From assembly GCA_013399875.1 (NCBI GenBank), contig VXAZ01001765.1, positions 285,913 to 349,912 on the forward strand: DNA of 64,000 nt, given 5' to 3'. Shown piece by piece: positions 1-12,400 of the stretch. The notes under the pieces are model-generated. The model ran no database searches and was not told the origin of the DNA. It saw only the letters and a list, made by a program, of their open reading frames with translations. Position numbers and translations under genes: made by a program. The stretch comes from Gymnorhina tibicen. Lineage: Eukaryota; Chordata; Aves; Passeriformes; Artamidae. How positions within the stretch are numbered: position 1 is the first letter of the stretch; the number at the start of each line of letters is the position of its first letter.

Positions 1-1670
1 CCACTTGTGAACAGAATTCACATGGAAAAACTGTTCTTGTGATGATTGATTTAAAACAAGGGTTACTTGTAAGCAAGAAAATCTTATGTGCCTTCTGTGG
101 TCAATCAACAGTACATGCTCTTAACTTTCAGTCTCCCAGTCTCCCTTTCAATTAATATTTTTAAAATCAGAAAAAGAAACGTATTAGAGGCTTGCCTTTT
201 TTTTTTTTTTTCCCCCAGAAGTAGGGAAAGAGATTCACATTTATCATGTGCTTATTTTACTGTTGGTTTACTTGTTTTTTAGTTTTTGGTGGTTGGTTGC
301 CTTTTTATTTTCTTCCTTGCTATCCTTGCTTGAATTGTTAGTGTCAATAGTCTCTACAGTAAGGGCTGAAAAACGAAGCTGTAAGTATCTTTTAATTTTT
401 AATGACTGAAAATTTGTGACTCCGTAAGATAAAAGTCAAATCAAAACAGTAAATATCATTGTTATGTAGCCTGATCATGGCCAAAGAATTTTTTGTTTAT
501 TATCAGTTTAAAAGTATTTCTTGAAAGGTAGTACATTACTCCCTCTATATGATGTTTTGCGAATGAATATATGATGATATACTATTCCCACAATACAACT
601 TTTTACACAATAATTATGGTGGGAATGTTAAAACATTGAAAATACATAGAAGTATCAGCAAAATTTGCTTTTGCAGCTCATCTTGACATTTTGAGATGCA
701 GCATTGAGCAGATTCCAGTAGTGAAAACTGAGAGCAGCATAATTTGGGATGATTCAAGTAAAAGGACTCTGTCTCTGGAGGTTTTGAATCTCTTTCGAAA
801 GTCAGTGCTGTAGTTTCTGTTCAAGGACAGATAAGTGTTGCACAGATGATGGTCCTTTTATTTGCATAATTGGGGTTGTAAGGGTTAGGGAGCAACTACA
901 GACAAGTTGCTTATAGCCAGGATGATAACATTTATGGTAATGTTTCTCCAGTGTGTGTTATTTTGCTTTGAAGCACAGTGAACAGAACTGAGCAACTATT
1001 CCCCATTATAAGGGATCTGCCACTGTCATGATGGTGTTGGTGCTTAAGGGGTTTGACCAGAGAAGGGTATTAAGTGCAGGAGCACTGCTCGTGATGGGTT
1101 ATTTTGCTTTCTTCATCTTTTCTCATTCTTCTGTGAGCTTTTTTAAAAAGAGAAATCATGCTTCTTAACTGAAGTCTAATCTGTTAAAGGCATGATTTTT
1201 TATATTTGCTTCTCTTGGTGAACAGCAACAGTATTGGCTTTGAATTGTACTCGTATATATCTATTTATAGCAGTCCTCCTGTTGGGCTTCAGCAATAGTC
1301 ACAGCAGCCCTGAACACTTGATAATTTTGTGTTCCTATTCCAAAAGATGTAGTGAAAAATTGTTGCTGTTGTCCATCATATCTTTGCTATAGTATTTGAT
1401 ATAAATGAAATCAAATGCATTTCAGCTGTCTGTTGTTTAACAAAAAAACAAAGCCAAATATACAAGATACGTATATTGAGCCAAATTAGTGAGTTCCTAT
1501 TGATGGACAAAGATTTCTTTCGAATGGCACAAGGGTAACTGGAGACTTCAACTTGTTTGGTTTTCCAACAGTCAGAGTTGTCTTTTGGTGGTTATGAAGC
1601 ATCTGAGTGTTGCTTGGGCTATCCAGACTGTACTGGATGTCTGAAAGCCTGATAGCTCTGGCAGTTTCAA

Positions 1671-1978
1671 TCACAGAATCACAGAATGGTTTGGATTGGA
1701 AGGGGCCTTAAAGATCATCTAGTTCTAACTCCCCTGCCATGGGCAGGGACACCTTTCACTAGACCAGGTGGCTCAAAGCCCCATCCAAGCCTGGCCTTGA
1801 ACACTTCCAGGGATAGGAAATTGCCAGTTTCTCTGAGTAACCTGTTCTAGGGCCTTGCCACCCCCACAGTAAAGAATTTCTTCCTAATGTCCCATCTAAA
1901 CCCACCTCCTTGCAATTTGAAGCCAATCCCCCTTGTCCTGTCACTCCCTGCCCTTGTAAAAAGCCCCTGTTCAGTGTT
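1671..1978 (-). mobile_element. CR1 LINE 3' end fragment
   Basis: On the + strand it opens with tcacagaatcacagaatggt, the reverse complement of the CR1 3' terminal repeat. About 300 bases typical of the end of CR1 ORF2 and the 3' UTR follow. 5'-truncated, as usual for CR1. Confidence 0.9.
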
Positions 1979-4194
1979 TTTTTTTTTTCCAATTGCTAAA
2001 GCTTATTGCTGTGTGTGAGGATAGGAGTCTCATGTTACTTGAGAGGAGAGTTCTGGCTGTTGGTTTATTTGTTGTCATTTCTGCAGCGTCCTTTCTGCCA
2101 TTTTCCCGATTTTTCTCTAATCATCCTGAGGGAGTTGACCCTCTTGATTTGTGAAATCAGAAACGCTAGCATAAGGTGCTGTAGCTGGAGCACTGCCCAA
2201 CAGAAATATCCTGGCTGGAGCATCTGCCCATCACTAATACCCTGGCAACTGCAGCAAGTGTATTTGTAAGCACTGAGCAGCTGTTGAACAAATTCATACT
2301 AGCATGTATTTTTTATTATTATTTCTTGTTATTTTCAAGATTCTTCACACGCAATGTTTGGTTAGTACTCATGGGTGTTGGAAGTATGTTTTGAAACAAA
2401 ACTAACAAAAAAATTTTTTGTTTCAGGCTGAAATTATTGTGGAAAATATTCCTATATTACGAAAAATTTCTAAGCTTCATTTTTCCTTCTCTGTTGGGGG
2501 TACTTTTCTTTTCCTGGGGCAGAAAATGAATGATGATGAGCTGAATATGTATGTCATGCTGATACTTAAAGGTTGCTGTAGTCAAGACTCTGGAGAGGAG
2601 GTTAACCTATTTTTGCAGACATAGTGGAAGGTCAGTGACTGCACTGCTTGGCCAGGATGACTGCTGCTGCAGCACATGCAGGGCAGTGGGACTGAGAGCA
2701 AAGCCAGAGGCCTGGACTGAAAGATGGCCCTACTTTTCCTGGGACGTGACAGAGATTGTGGCAAGGACATGCCTAGGCACGTTCAGACTTTGCTATTGCT
2801 TTATTCTACTTGATGAAGTTGCAATGGACAGGTGACCCAGGAGGTTGTCCTTAGCCAGCACAAGACTTGCAGATTCTGTGGCTTAAGAGACACCGCAAAC
2901 ATTATTCTTTTTATTTTTCACCTGATGTAGCTGAAGTGAAGTTATTAGCCTAGGAAGAATCTGGCCTACTGGGATAGTCAGACTGAGAGGTGAAGTTCTG
3001 GTAGAGACTTCAAGAGCCAAGTTTCATGTTAAGTGTGAAGTCTTGATAGCAAATTGTCATGTTGTTAGAGAGACAGTAGAACTTGAAAGTTCTTACAAGA
3101 AAAATACTGAAGTTAGTAGTTGCAAATTGTTCACTCGTATTACCTTGTTGTTTGAGGATACAATATTTTTTCGACTTTTTGCCCTGTCAGCTGCAGTGAT
3201 TCTTCTAAATTTGTATCAGAATGTCCTGTTTTCAGTAAAACATGGTATTCAGGGTATACAGAGATATGTAAGATCTTGCTGAACATTTTAGCTCCTGTGG
3301 CTGGGCAGTTGGATAGTCTCATGGAAAAGTGTGCAAGGAGGAGCAGTCATGGTAAAGCAGCTCTGTATTGTCCCAGCTGAAGTTGGGTGAATGACAAATG
3401 CCAGACAAATTGATCCTCTTGTCCTTTCCACGTAGTCAAAAATGACTCTTTTTTTCCCTCTTTTTTTTTCTTTTCTCTCCTAATGTTATCATACCCAACC
3501 AAGAAATATTCAATCCACAGTTGTAGGAGCAAGGCTTTTTACTGATCAGTGTGTTCTGTGGTTTCACACTGCTCTCTTCATAGTTCCAGTGTATTTTCTT
3601 AAAAATATGAAGTCTATGTCGTTACATTGTATTAGTCTCTTCTTGTCCTGTCATCATTGTCTTCCTCCATCTTGAGGGAAAGGCTGTAGTGTGAACTCAC
3701 TCTTTTAGACAAACAAAAAACTGCACTCAACATCATTAAAAGTTTCACCATAGCCATCCATCAACCTTCTATTGCAGATCCAGAGGAAATAAACTTCCTT
3801 GGTGCATAGGGAATAACATACCTGTGGGCCACTGCTCTTCAGTCAGCAGTTGGGATGGAGGTTGCTTGGGGGTGGTAGCGAGGAATTTTTATCCAGTTAC
3901 AAAATTTTGCAGCCCTTTTCTAAATAAGACAAGAGATGGGTTTTATTCAGCCTCTTGGAGAGGAAGTTTGCTTTGTGATTTGCCCCTGCTAACTGAGGAC
4001 GTATTGCATGCAGATTTCATGCTTGCTGTTTTGGACTGCATTGTCCAGAGCACTGCTTTTCTTAGCTGTTCATAAATCAAAATGCAGTCTTCTCTGTAAC
4101 AGAGGCTTAGCCCATTATTTGCTTTGAAGATTAGGGCCGAGACTGCTAGGTGGCAGGAAGAAATGAGAAGCCAATGGAGACACCAGAGTGCTTA

Positions 4195-4249
4195 GGTTGG
4201 ACTCAGTGATGTTGGAGGTCTTTTCCAACCTAATTGATTCTTTGATTTT
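4195..4249 (+). mobile_element. short CR1 3' end fragment
   Basis: About 55 bases matching the CR1 3' tail (gttggactcagtgatgttgg, then ttccaacctaattgattctt). The terminal repeat is degraded. Confidence 0.7.
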
Positions 4250-5433
4250 GTAATACCAGCCTTAACCTTGCAGGAGTCAGGCAGTCCCATTTTTGTGCCA
4301 TCTGGAATCTTACTGGTTTGACATCCAAGGTGAGAAACACTGAATTGCAATAATCCAACTTTGAGTTCTTTGGCCTTGTTTGTAGAGATGTTAAGTTTCT
4401 TAGTCATTTCTTGGTATAGAAAAGATACATTTCATAAGTGTTGCCCCATGAAAGGCACTATTTTATATTTGTATGGGATAGGTATTTCCCATTAGCCCAG
4501 TTTCTAGTTAGCTCTTTGCATCATGTCCTGAAAACTATGACACTTAACACTTTGTATGGCTTAAGTTTGAAAATAGTGCTCTTCTTTCAGCCCCAGTCAT
4601 GTTTCTCATTTTGCTTGGATTCAAGACAAGAACTTGGCAGTGTGATGAAGCTGGAACAGTATTTGTATTAATTTTGTGGCTATTGTTATGAATGAGTACA
4701 GTAAATGATAAATGAGTAAGTTTATTTTGAGATCAGTATGGTTTTGTCTGATTGCTTTGGATGTTTTGAGACTACTACACATGCAGGCACTTTCACAGTT
4801 ATCCTTGTGTTAGTTAGCCATTTTTCTTTCTATTACATATTTGTTTAATATGTAAAAACAGAGAAGTGAGTCACTTAAGCTCAGAAAGCAGGATCATAAT
4901 GTCACAAGCATTAAACACAGATGTAATGCTAAACAGTTCTATGTTTTTAAAAGTAGATTTCAAGCTGCTCTTTTTATGAATTGGTTTAATTCAAGATTCT
5001 TTCATGACAAGAATTATGTGTAAGGCACTTCTTCATTCTAGCCAGGAATAAACAGTCTTAAAAAAATAGGTAAACAAGTACTTACTAGCCCCTTTATATA
5101 CAGAAATATTTTGGAAAGAAGTGCTCTGTGGCTTATGGCATACTAGTAAGTGCAGAAAGGGAAAACACCACCACAGAGTTTGGTAATGTGGGTATTTTGA
5201 AGCTGTTCATAAGAAGAAAATTAGTGTTGTTCCAAATATTTTAAGACAGAACTACTAAAACTGAGTCAAGTGTTAGCTCTTTGATGGCTCACATGTTTAT
5301 GATATTTTTGCAAGCTGGCTTAACTTCAGGGTCAGTAGTGGTGGTACACACAGCCTCTCTTGTGAGTAATACTCTGTGAAGAAAAATGATACTTAGGGTT
5401 ATATGCAACTAACATGTGTTCTGATGAGGCCAG

Positions 5434-5888
5434 AAAGGTGATCAGAGGTCTGGAGCATCTCTCCTGTGAGAACAGGCTGAGAGAAGTGAGGTTGTCCAGA
5501 AGAGAAGGCTCTGGCCCAGACCTCACTGCAGCCTTTTGGTAGTTAAAAGGGGCTTATAAAATAGAGGGAGACTTTACACAGCCAGTTAGTGATAGGGCAA
5601 GGGGGAGTTGTTTTAAACTGAATGAGGAGAGACTTACATTACATGTTACGAAGAAATTCTTTACTGAGAGGAAATTCTTTACTGAGAGGAGTTAGAGTTG
5701 TGTGAGGCACTGGAACAGGTTGCCCAGAGAAGTTGTGGATGCCTTAACCCTGGAAGTGTTCAAGGCGAGGTTGGATGAGGACCTGAGCAATCTGGTCTAG
5801 TAGAATGTGCTCAGGCCCCTGGTGGGGGTTTGGAAATAGATGGTCTTTCAGATCTTTTCCAATCCAATCCATTCTGTGATTCTATGAT
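5434..5888 (+). mobile_element. CR1 LINE 3' fragment, about 455 bp
   Basis: Contains the familiar CR1 sequence running through gaacaggttgcccagagaag to the terminal attctgtgattctatgat. The coding part is broken by stops and by a perfect 18-bp tandem duplication at 5653-5688. Confidence 0.92.
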
Positions 5889-7404
5889 AATTTGGTTTTA
5901 CATTTTGCCCAGAACTAAACTGGGTTCAGTCTCTCTACATTTTCCCCTTTCCAGAAACCTGAGGCATGCCGTGGAAGGCTCCCCATCCCTGAGAAGCAGA
6001 GGCCTGAAAGCAGGCAGGTTAGCCTGCTCCTGAGAAATTATTAACTGGTTTTCTGGAGAATTTAAGGTTGTTTCTTATTTTGTCCAGCCAGAAAGTGTTC
6101 TTCCCCATGTTCTAGGTTCAGGGTACTCATAGGGCAACAAAGATCTCGGTGTATTGGAAAGCTTTGATCCTGGGGCTGTGCTGTGTACAAATTCCTGGTT
6201 TGGTCAGATTTAATTTAAAGCTGATAACAGTGTGCACATCTACATCTTTTTCTGTGTCTTTGGAATTGGCACGGACCTGACTGGATGAGAAAGTGAAGGA
6301 TATGCGCAGATAGAAAACTAATCCCGTGCCTGTCATGAAGTATCAAACCAAGTGCGAGTGAGATGAATGGATATATGGGCTGGGGTCTCCTAATTTTTGC
6401 AGAGATGTGAAAAACATGACCCCTAGTCTCTTTTGCATTGGCATTAAATCAGATGAATTCAATATTTGAGACAAGATGTTGGGAAAACTGTTAATATTAA
6501 TTAATCTAGTAAAGAAAGACACTTGGAAAAAACCCGTATTTTGAGCACACAAACCCTGTATCAAGTAGATTCATTAACTTCAGTGAAACAGTCCTTGAAG
6601 GCACTTTATTTGATAGCACTGCTAAACATAACATGAATATTTTTTGGTGCTCAACATTTAGCAAAGCATTATCAAGAAGTCATTGTTTGTTGTCTGGTTA
6701 GCATACAATGCTTCAAACAAATATGCTGCTGGACTGGAACAGAGAATTTTTGTTTTATTCCAGTGTTCAGGGTGAAGTTGACTGGTCAATGAAGTTCACA
6801 GGCATCTACGGAGTATCTCTTACATCATAGTATTGTCTCTGCAAGTCACCAGGGCTTTAGCAAAAGAACGTTAGCAAAAATAGTAGTATTTTGGCAGTGC
6901 ACAAGTCCAACAAGTTGGCACAAGTCCAACATTGTTTACTGTAGCACTGCTTCCCTTTCTTGTTACACAAAAATCAATTTGCAGATTTGACTCTTAGCCA
7001 CAACAAGGGAAGGAGATCAGATTTTTTAAGACATGGAGTTTTTTGGAAGAAAAAAACCAAACCAAATGGAGACAGACTAGTGGAGACAAGCTTATACTGC
7101 ACACAAAGTCAAAGTAATCTAGAATTTGAGCTTTTATTCAGAGAGAAGAAAAATTTCTGTCAGGCCTTGAATGGGAATTCAAGTGATAGAAGACTGCATT
7201 GACTTCAACAGCATCATTTTGGGTTGACGCACTGAGATGGAAAATAATTGTAATGCATATTCTCTGTTTTCATTGAATTGAACACCATACTTAATTTCAT
7301 CATGCAGTTAAACTCTATTTCATAAGAACTAATACACAGTCCAGAAAAATTTACTATTAGATTGCATTTGGGTACTGCTGTTTGCTTCAGTAATAGCCTA
7401 AATG

Positions 7405-7475
7405 TCACAAAATCACAGATTGGGTTGGGAGGGACCTTGAAAGACCATCTGGCCCAACTTTTTGTGGGGAAAGAG
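7405..7475 (-). mobile_element. short CR1 3' end fragment
   Basis: About 70 bases beginning with a tcacaaaatcacagattggg variant of the reversed CR1 tail, followed by gggaccttgaaagaccatct. Confidence 0.8.
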
Positions 7476-9338
7476 AGCCTCAAAATTATCTAGCACCCTG
7501 TCCAGTGCATTTCCCAGTGCTCCAAGTAAGGCTAAATGGGTTGCAAATATTCACAACCACAAACAGTATGTCAGGACATCATGTGGCGGGGTGGATATCT
7601 CACAAGGAGGCACCTTAATTTTTTCAAAATGGGTTGTCTAAAAGATATTTCTTTTATCATTTTTATTCTGAAATATTTGCATTGCCACTGAATAAACGTC
7701 ACATTTTGGAAGTTAAAGGTTAAAAGTCCGACAGCTCAATCGGACTGAACAGTGCTGTTACAGGCACAAAATAAATTGACATGTCTGTTGAATGAGAGAA
7801 GTAAGTATGGCTGTTGTTCTAAAAGGCTTATCCAGGAGATTTAATTAAAAAACTTTTTGTCTGTTGTTGTAATGTCTCTTAAATAAACTAGTGGTTTTAC
7901 TTTGTATGGTAATTCAGAAAAAATAGTAAGAAAAGTATCATCTTTTCTTTTTAATGCAGTCAGAAATTTTCAATGAAAAGTTTTTTCTCTGATACCTAAG
8001 GGTTAGTAACTTCACACACTGCACTAGTTTTAATGAACAGTGTACGTTTTTAGCAAACTTTACAGTGCAAGGCTGTGGAGCTAGTGAGGGCACTCAGAAT
8101 TACCTGGATTCTGTTCCCAGCCCTCAGACTCCTTTGGGACTGAAACACTGTACTTTCTAGAAAATCTGGACATCACTGAAGTGAAGGCAGATTGAGAAGC
8201 TCAAGCCTTTAAGGTTCCTCAGTCAAATTGAAACCTTGGTTGTATACTGAATATCTGGGGAACCACAATGAATCTGTGAAGTTTTCCAGAAAAGTGTTAA
8301 ACTACTTTTCCCTTTAAAAGTTCTTAATTTCTAATGCTAAGTACCTGGAACCCTTGGAAACCTCAAAATTATTATTAAATCACTCTTCAACCTTCCAGAT
8401 ACTAACAGCTCCACTAGGCTTGGAACAGAGCATAGGGTAGCAGCTCCTTCAGTCAGTGGGGCTTTTTGTTGGCTTTTTTCCTTCCCTCCAATAAACCAGT
8501 TTGCTAGAAAAGTGAAATAATTTCCAACTGTATAATGAAGAAAATTGCATACTTAATCATTATAATGATCATTTCTTTAGTGAATTTCACTGCCTCCCTA
8601 CAGTGGTAATACTGAATAGAGGAGAATGTTTCCAACAGTGGCTAAATGCCAAATACGCTAATCTCTGCCACAGCAGAGGTCGATTTTTAATATTTTAATG
8701 CTATTTTTTTGTTTCTTCTCTCTTCTGTTTTCCCTCTATCTGTTGAAGAACTGGGAAAGATCCATCAGATTGCTAGTTGGAAGTTGATGAGAAAAAACAG
8801 AACTGAGAATTTTTGTGCTTGATTTTTATTTTTGTCAGCCAAATTAAAGCTTATTTCTAAGTTACTGCCTAAGAAATTCATCCGCTGTGGCAATAAGTTG
8901 TGTAGGCAACTGGCAAGGTAGCATATGCACAAATTTTAAATTTGTTGTTAGGTTTTTGCACAATAATGGAGGTTTCTCTTGGCACCTTCTGTTAAAGAGA
9001 AGATGAAGTAACCATGAAAACCTTGCTGTTAAAAAAATACTAAGCCACTGCTGTTTGTTCATTAGCCTCCTTGAGTAGGTTGTAATCTTAGCTGAAGAGC
9101 AGTACAAGCCAGCCCTGAAAAAAAATTGATTCCAAGAGAATAGATCCCTGTTCCCAAAGACAAGTAAATGTCTTTTGAATGAAGCTCTTTGTACTGGCCA
9201 TGCAACAATATGATTGGTCACCCCATTATGGGAGGCCTTTGATACAGTTAGTTTGTGGTTTATCAGGGGCTTCTCCTTGTTCAAAAATATTTTCTGGAGC
9301 TGAGACACAGAAAATAACAGGCTAAACTTGCTTTGCAG

Positions 9339-9458
9339 GCATCTTTCCCAGGAAACCTGCAATTAGTCCTCGTTCTGCGCCCAACGGGATTTTTTCATCG
9401 AGCTCTCTCGGACATTGCTTTCAGATTCAACAAAGATGAGTTTAAAATGAAAGTACCT
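9339..9458 (+). CDS. MCF2L: MCF2L window exon 1 (Sec14 domain)
   Basis: Acceptor ttgcag, donor gtaagt, 40 codons, phase 0 at both ends. Encodes a Sec14-type beta strand and helix (NLQLVLVLRPTGFF). The preceding exon is not in the window. Confidence 0.95.
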
Positions 9459-12400
9459 GTAAGTAATGCTCTGTTTTCACTTTACTACCAGGAATCTGTA
9501 AAAGTACTTAAGGTAGCCAGTGAGGACCAAAGAAACCCCAACAAAAAGCCATGCTTAGAGGCAGTTCTAGCAATTTTAGCTAATTCATGATGGTTTATTC
9601 TTGAAAGAGTATGTGAATTTTGAAGCAGATGCATTTCCCATGGTTGGGAAACCAAGCTATGGTTTCTGTCATTTGAGCAAACATGCAATGGATGCCTGTT
9701 GTTATATTGCCAGTAAACCCACAGACTGTCATTTTGTTTGCAAGTGTACAGCATTTATATTTTAAAATAAAATTTGAAACTATATGAGCTGATGATATAA
9801 AAGTTATTATCAGATGTAAATTTCAAGGGTGAAAGATGGCCTTTAAGAAAATTTTCCCCCATCTTTCACTTACTTTGGGGAACATGACAAATCCACGTAG
9901 ACACTGTTGTTCTCTCCTGCAGATCCAGGATAACAAGGGAAAATGAACAAGAAATGGATGTTGCTTTTAGAAAATAGCCAATTATGGTTTATCAAGATAA
10001 AAAAATCTGGCAGTGTTATGGTGTGTAATCCATAAGCCTTTTTTTTAGTATGCCTGGTGCCCATGTTCATATTCAGTCATTTACATTTACATAATCTTCA
10101 GCTGAAAGAACTGTTAAGTTTGTTTTTCTATACCCACAGGAAACAGTTCCATCTCTCACTTCTGTATTAAAGTGCATCTTCTCTGTCAGTATCTGAAGGA
10201 TGGGGCTTAGAATCCTTAACAAAGGACTTGTCACCACTGATCACGTTCACTTTTTTCTGTCCTGCTGCAGATCATAATGCTGGGCTCAGTATCAGAACTG
10301 CAGGGTTACATTGATAAGACACAATTAACAGAAGATCTTGGTGGCACCCTGGATTACTGCCATAACAGATGGCTGTCCCGTCGCACTGTAAGTCTTAGGT
10401 TTTGTTTTAACTTTTCAGCTTAATGAACCCTTCTGCTTTATACCCTGTCATTTATAAAACAGATTCCAAGTGATGCAAGTTGACTTGCTCAGTGTGAGAA
10501 GATGTTCCCAATGGTACTTAGTCATCTTAGAGAAATAATATGAGTAATAACTTGGGAGTGGTTTTCTGAACACTTGGAGCAAAGGAACTACAGTGTGTTA
10601 TTGTGTGGAGGTTTATTGGTTTTGCTACAAGAAAGAAAAAGCTCAAGTTGTAAAATAACTCCAGATTATAAAAAATATGAAGAAGATACACCTGATACAA
10701 GCCTAAGAAAAATATACAATTAAGGAATTAATGGTGACGGTATCTGTTGCTTGCAAAATTATACTTTGGCCATTTTTCAGTCTTGTAATTCATCTGTTTG
10801 GGTTTGTTTTGAGAGTTACATTTTGTGTGCATGTGTTTGTTTGTACATATGTGTCTGATGAACACAAAACATCTTTAATGCTTTTTATTCCAAAAGGCTA
10901 TAGAAGGTTTCGCCCAAAAGGTTAAGCAAACAGCTCAAATTCTTCAGTCCTTTGGGACTGAGCTGGCTGAAACAGAACTACCAAATGATGTGCAATCAAC
11001 CAGCTCCCTTCTTGCAACACACACAGAAAAGAAGGACAAAATGAAGGTATGTGATTTCTGTAAAGATGCTGTCTTCTAGTTAAACTGTGTTTTAATTTAT
11101 AGCTAGCAATATTAATGGAAAATATGGACGACGCTAATAGACAGTAATAATGTGAACCCTCAGTATCTTATTGAACTTGGTTTTTTTGATGTTAAAAATC
11201 CTTTTTGCATTGAAAAATGTCATTTCTTGAAACTAAGTTTATGTATGTACAGATGCATAATGAATTGTGTGCGAAACAGTAATTTCTTTGTAAGTAGTGG
11301 TGTGTTTAATTTCTAGTTTTGTTTGCAACAGGAAATTTGATTGTATTTGCATGCATATTAAAATATATGGCCTTTTGAAGCACGAACAAATGTTCTTTCA
11401 AAATGGCTTAAATAAAAGCTATTTGGTGGTTTCAGAACTGTGCATCTAAAATTTTTGAGATATTTGTAGTCTAAAGCGACACTAGAAGGCTGTCTACCAT
11501 AAAAATTCAACTCAGTTACACTGGGATCTTAAGATGGTAAACATGGAAAAAGCGGACATTTATAATTTACTGTCTGTTGTCAGCCACTGCTTTTTAATCA
11601 AACTGTGCTTGCTCGAATGCTGTTGAAATCCTTATTCCAATTCAGTGCCTTGCGAATTCTGCTTAAAAAACCAGCAACACACAACTACAGCATGTGGAGG
11701 TTTTGTTCTGTTTTTGTTTTGTTTTGTAGGAGGATATCAGGGTAGCAGTAGAACAGGGAGATGATATCCTTGGAAATATTACAAAACCGGTTACTGAGAA
11801 TCCTGAATACAAACTGAATCAAGATCAGCTAGACAATCAAACAACGGTAGAAAGGTGAGAGGTGTGAAATACTAAACATGCTGCTTTTCTGCTTTTTCAA
11901 CCCCTCCCTAGCTCCGTTATCTAATTCCATATTTATGCTTTGCAAATAAGCAAATGTTGCAATGTGAACGTTATAAAACATTTCGTTAACAGCTCCTCTG
12001 TTGTCAGATCTGTCCTGAACAAAGTAACCCCTTAATGCCCACTACGGGGTCACCTGGCTATAGGGAAATGGGGTTGGAATTCTGATATCACACAACACCG
12101 TTCTTTCCATTTTTGTCACATTTGGGCTGTATACTTGAGCATCTTTTCCTTACTTAAAGAATATCAATGCTTTGCTTAGAAACTGAAGTGCAATCCAAGG
12201 AAATTTTGCTGCTGTACAGAAGGCAGGAGGGGAAGACTGAAGTGAACTAGCCCTTCTTTTCAATAGATTTGTCCATTTCCATTAGGTCTCTGTGAAGGGG
12301 GAGGGTGTTTATTCTTTTAAACCTGATAATTTATCAACGTTGTTAGTAGCCTTTAAAGGGCTGCTAGGGTGTACACCACTCTTGAAGTATCTATGCACCA

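Larger units (their letters stand above)
1..9338 (+). other. MCF2L: MCF2L intron (3' part of a long intron)
   Basis: No exon-like open segment with splice sites and Sec14 similarity was found here. The region holds only AT-rich intron sequence and four CR1 LINE fragments. The preceding Sec14 exon must lie before position 1. Confidence 0.8.

Noticed and set aside
1..9338. Search for the preceding Sec14 exon of MCF2L in the first 9.3 kb
   Set aside because: No segment with splice sites and the expected Sec14 sequence was found; the exon must lie before the window.
8862..9362. 166-codon minus-strand frame before the first MCF2L exon
   Set aside because: No domain recognised and it overlaps the start of a certain plus-strand exon; probably chance.
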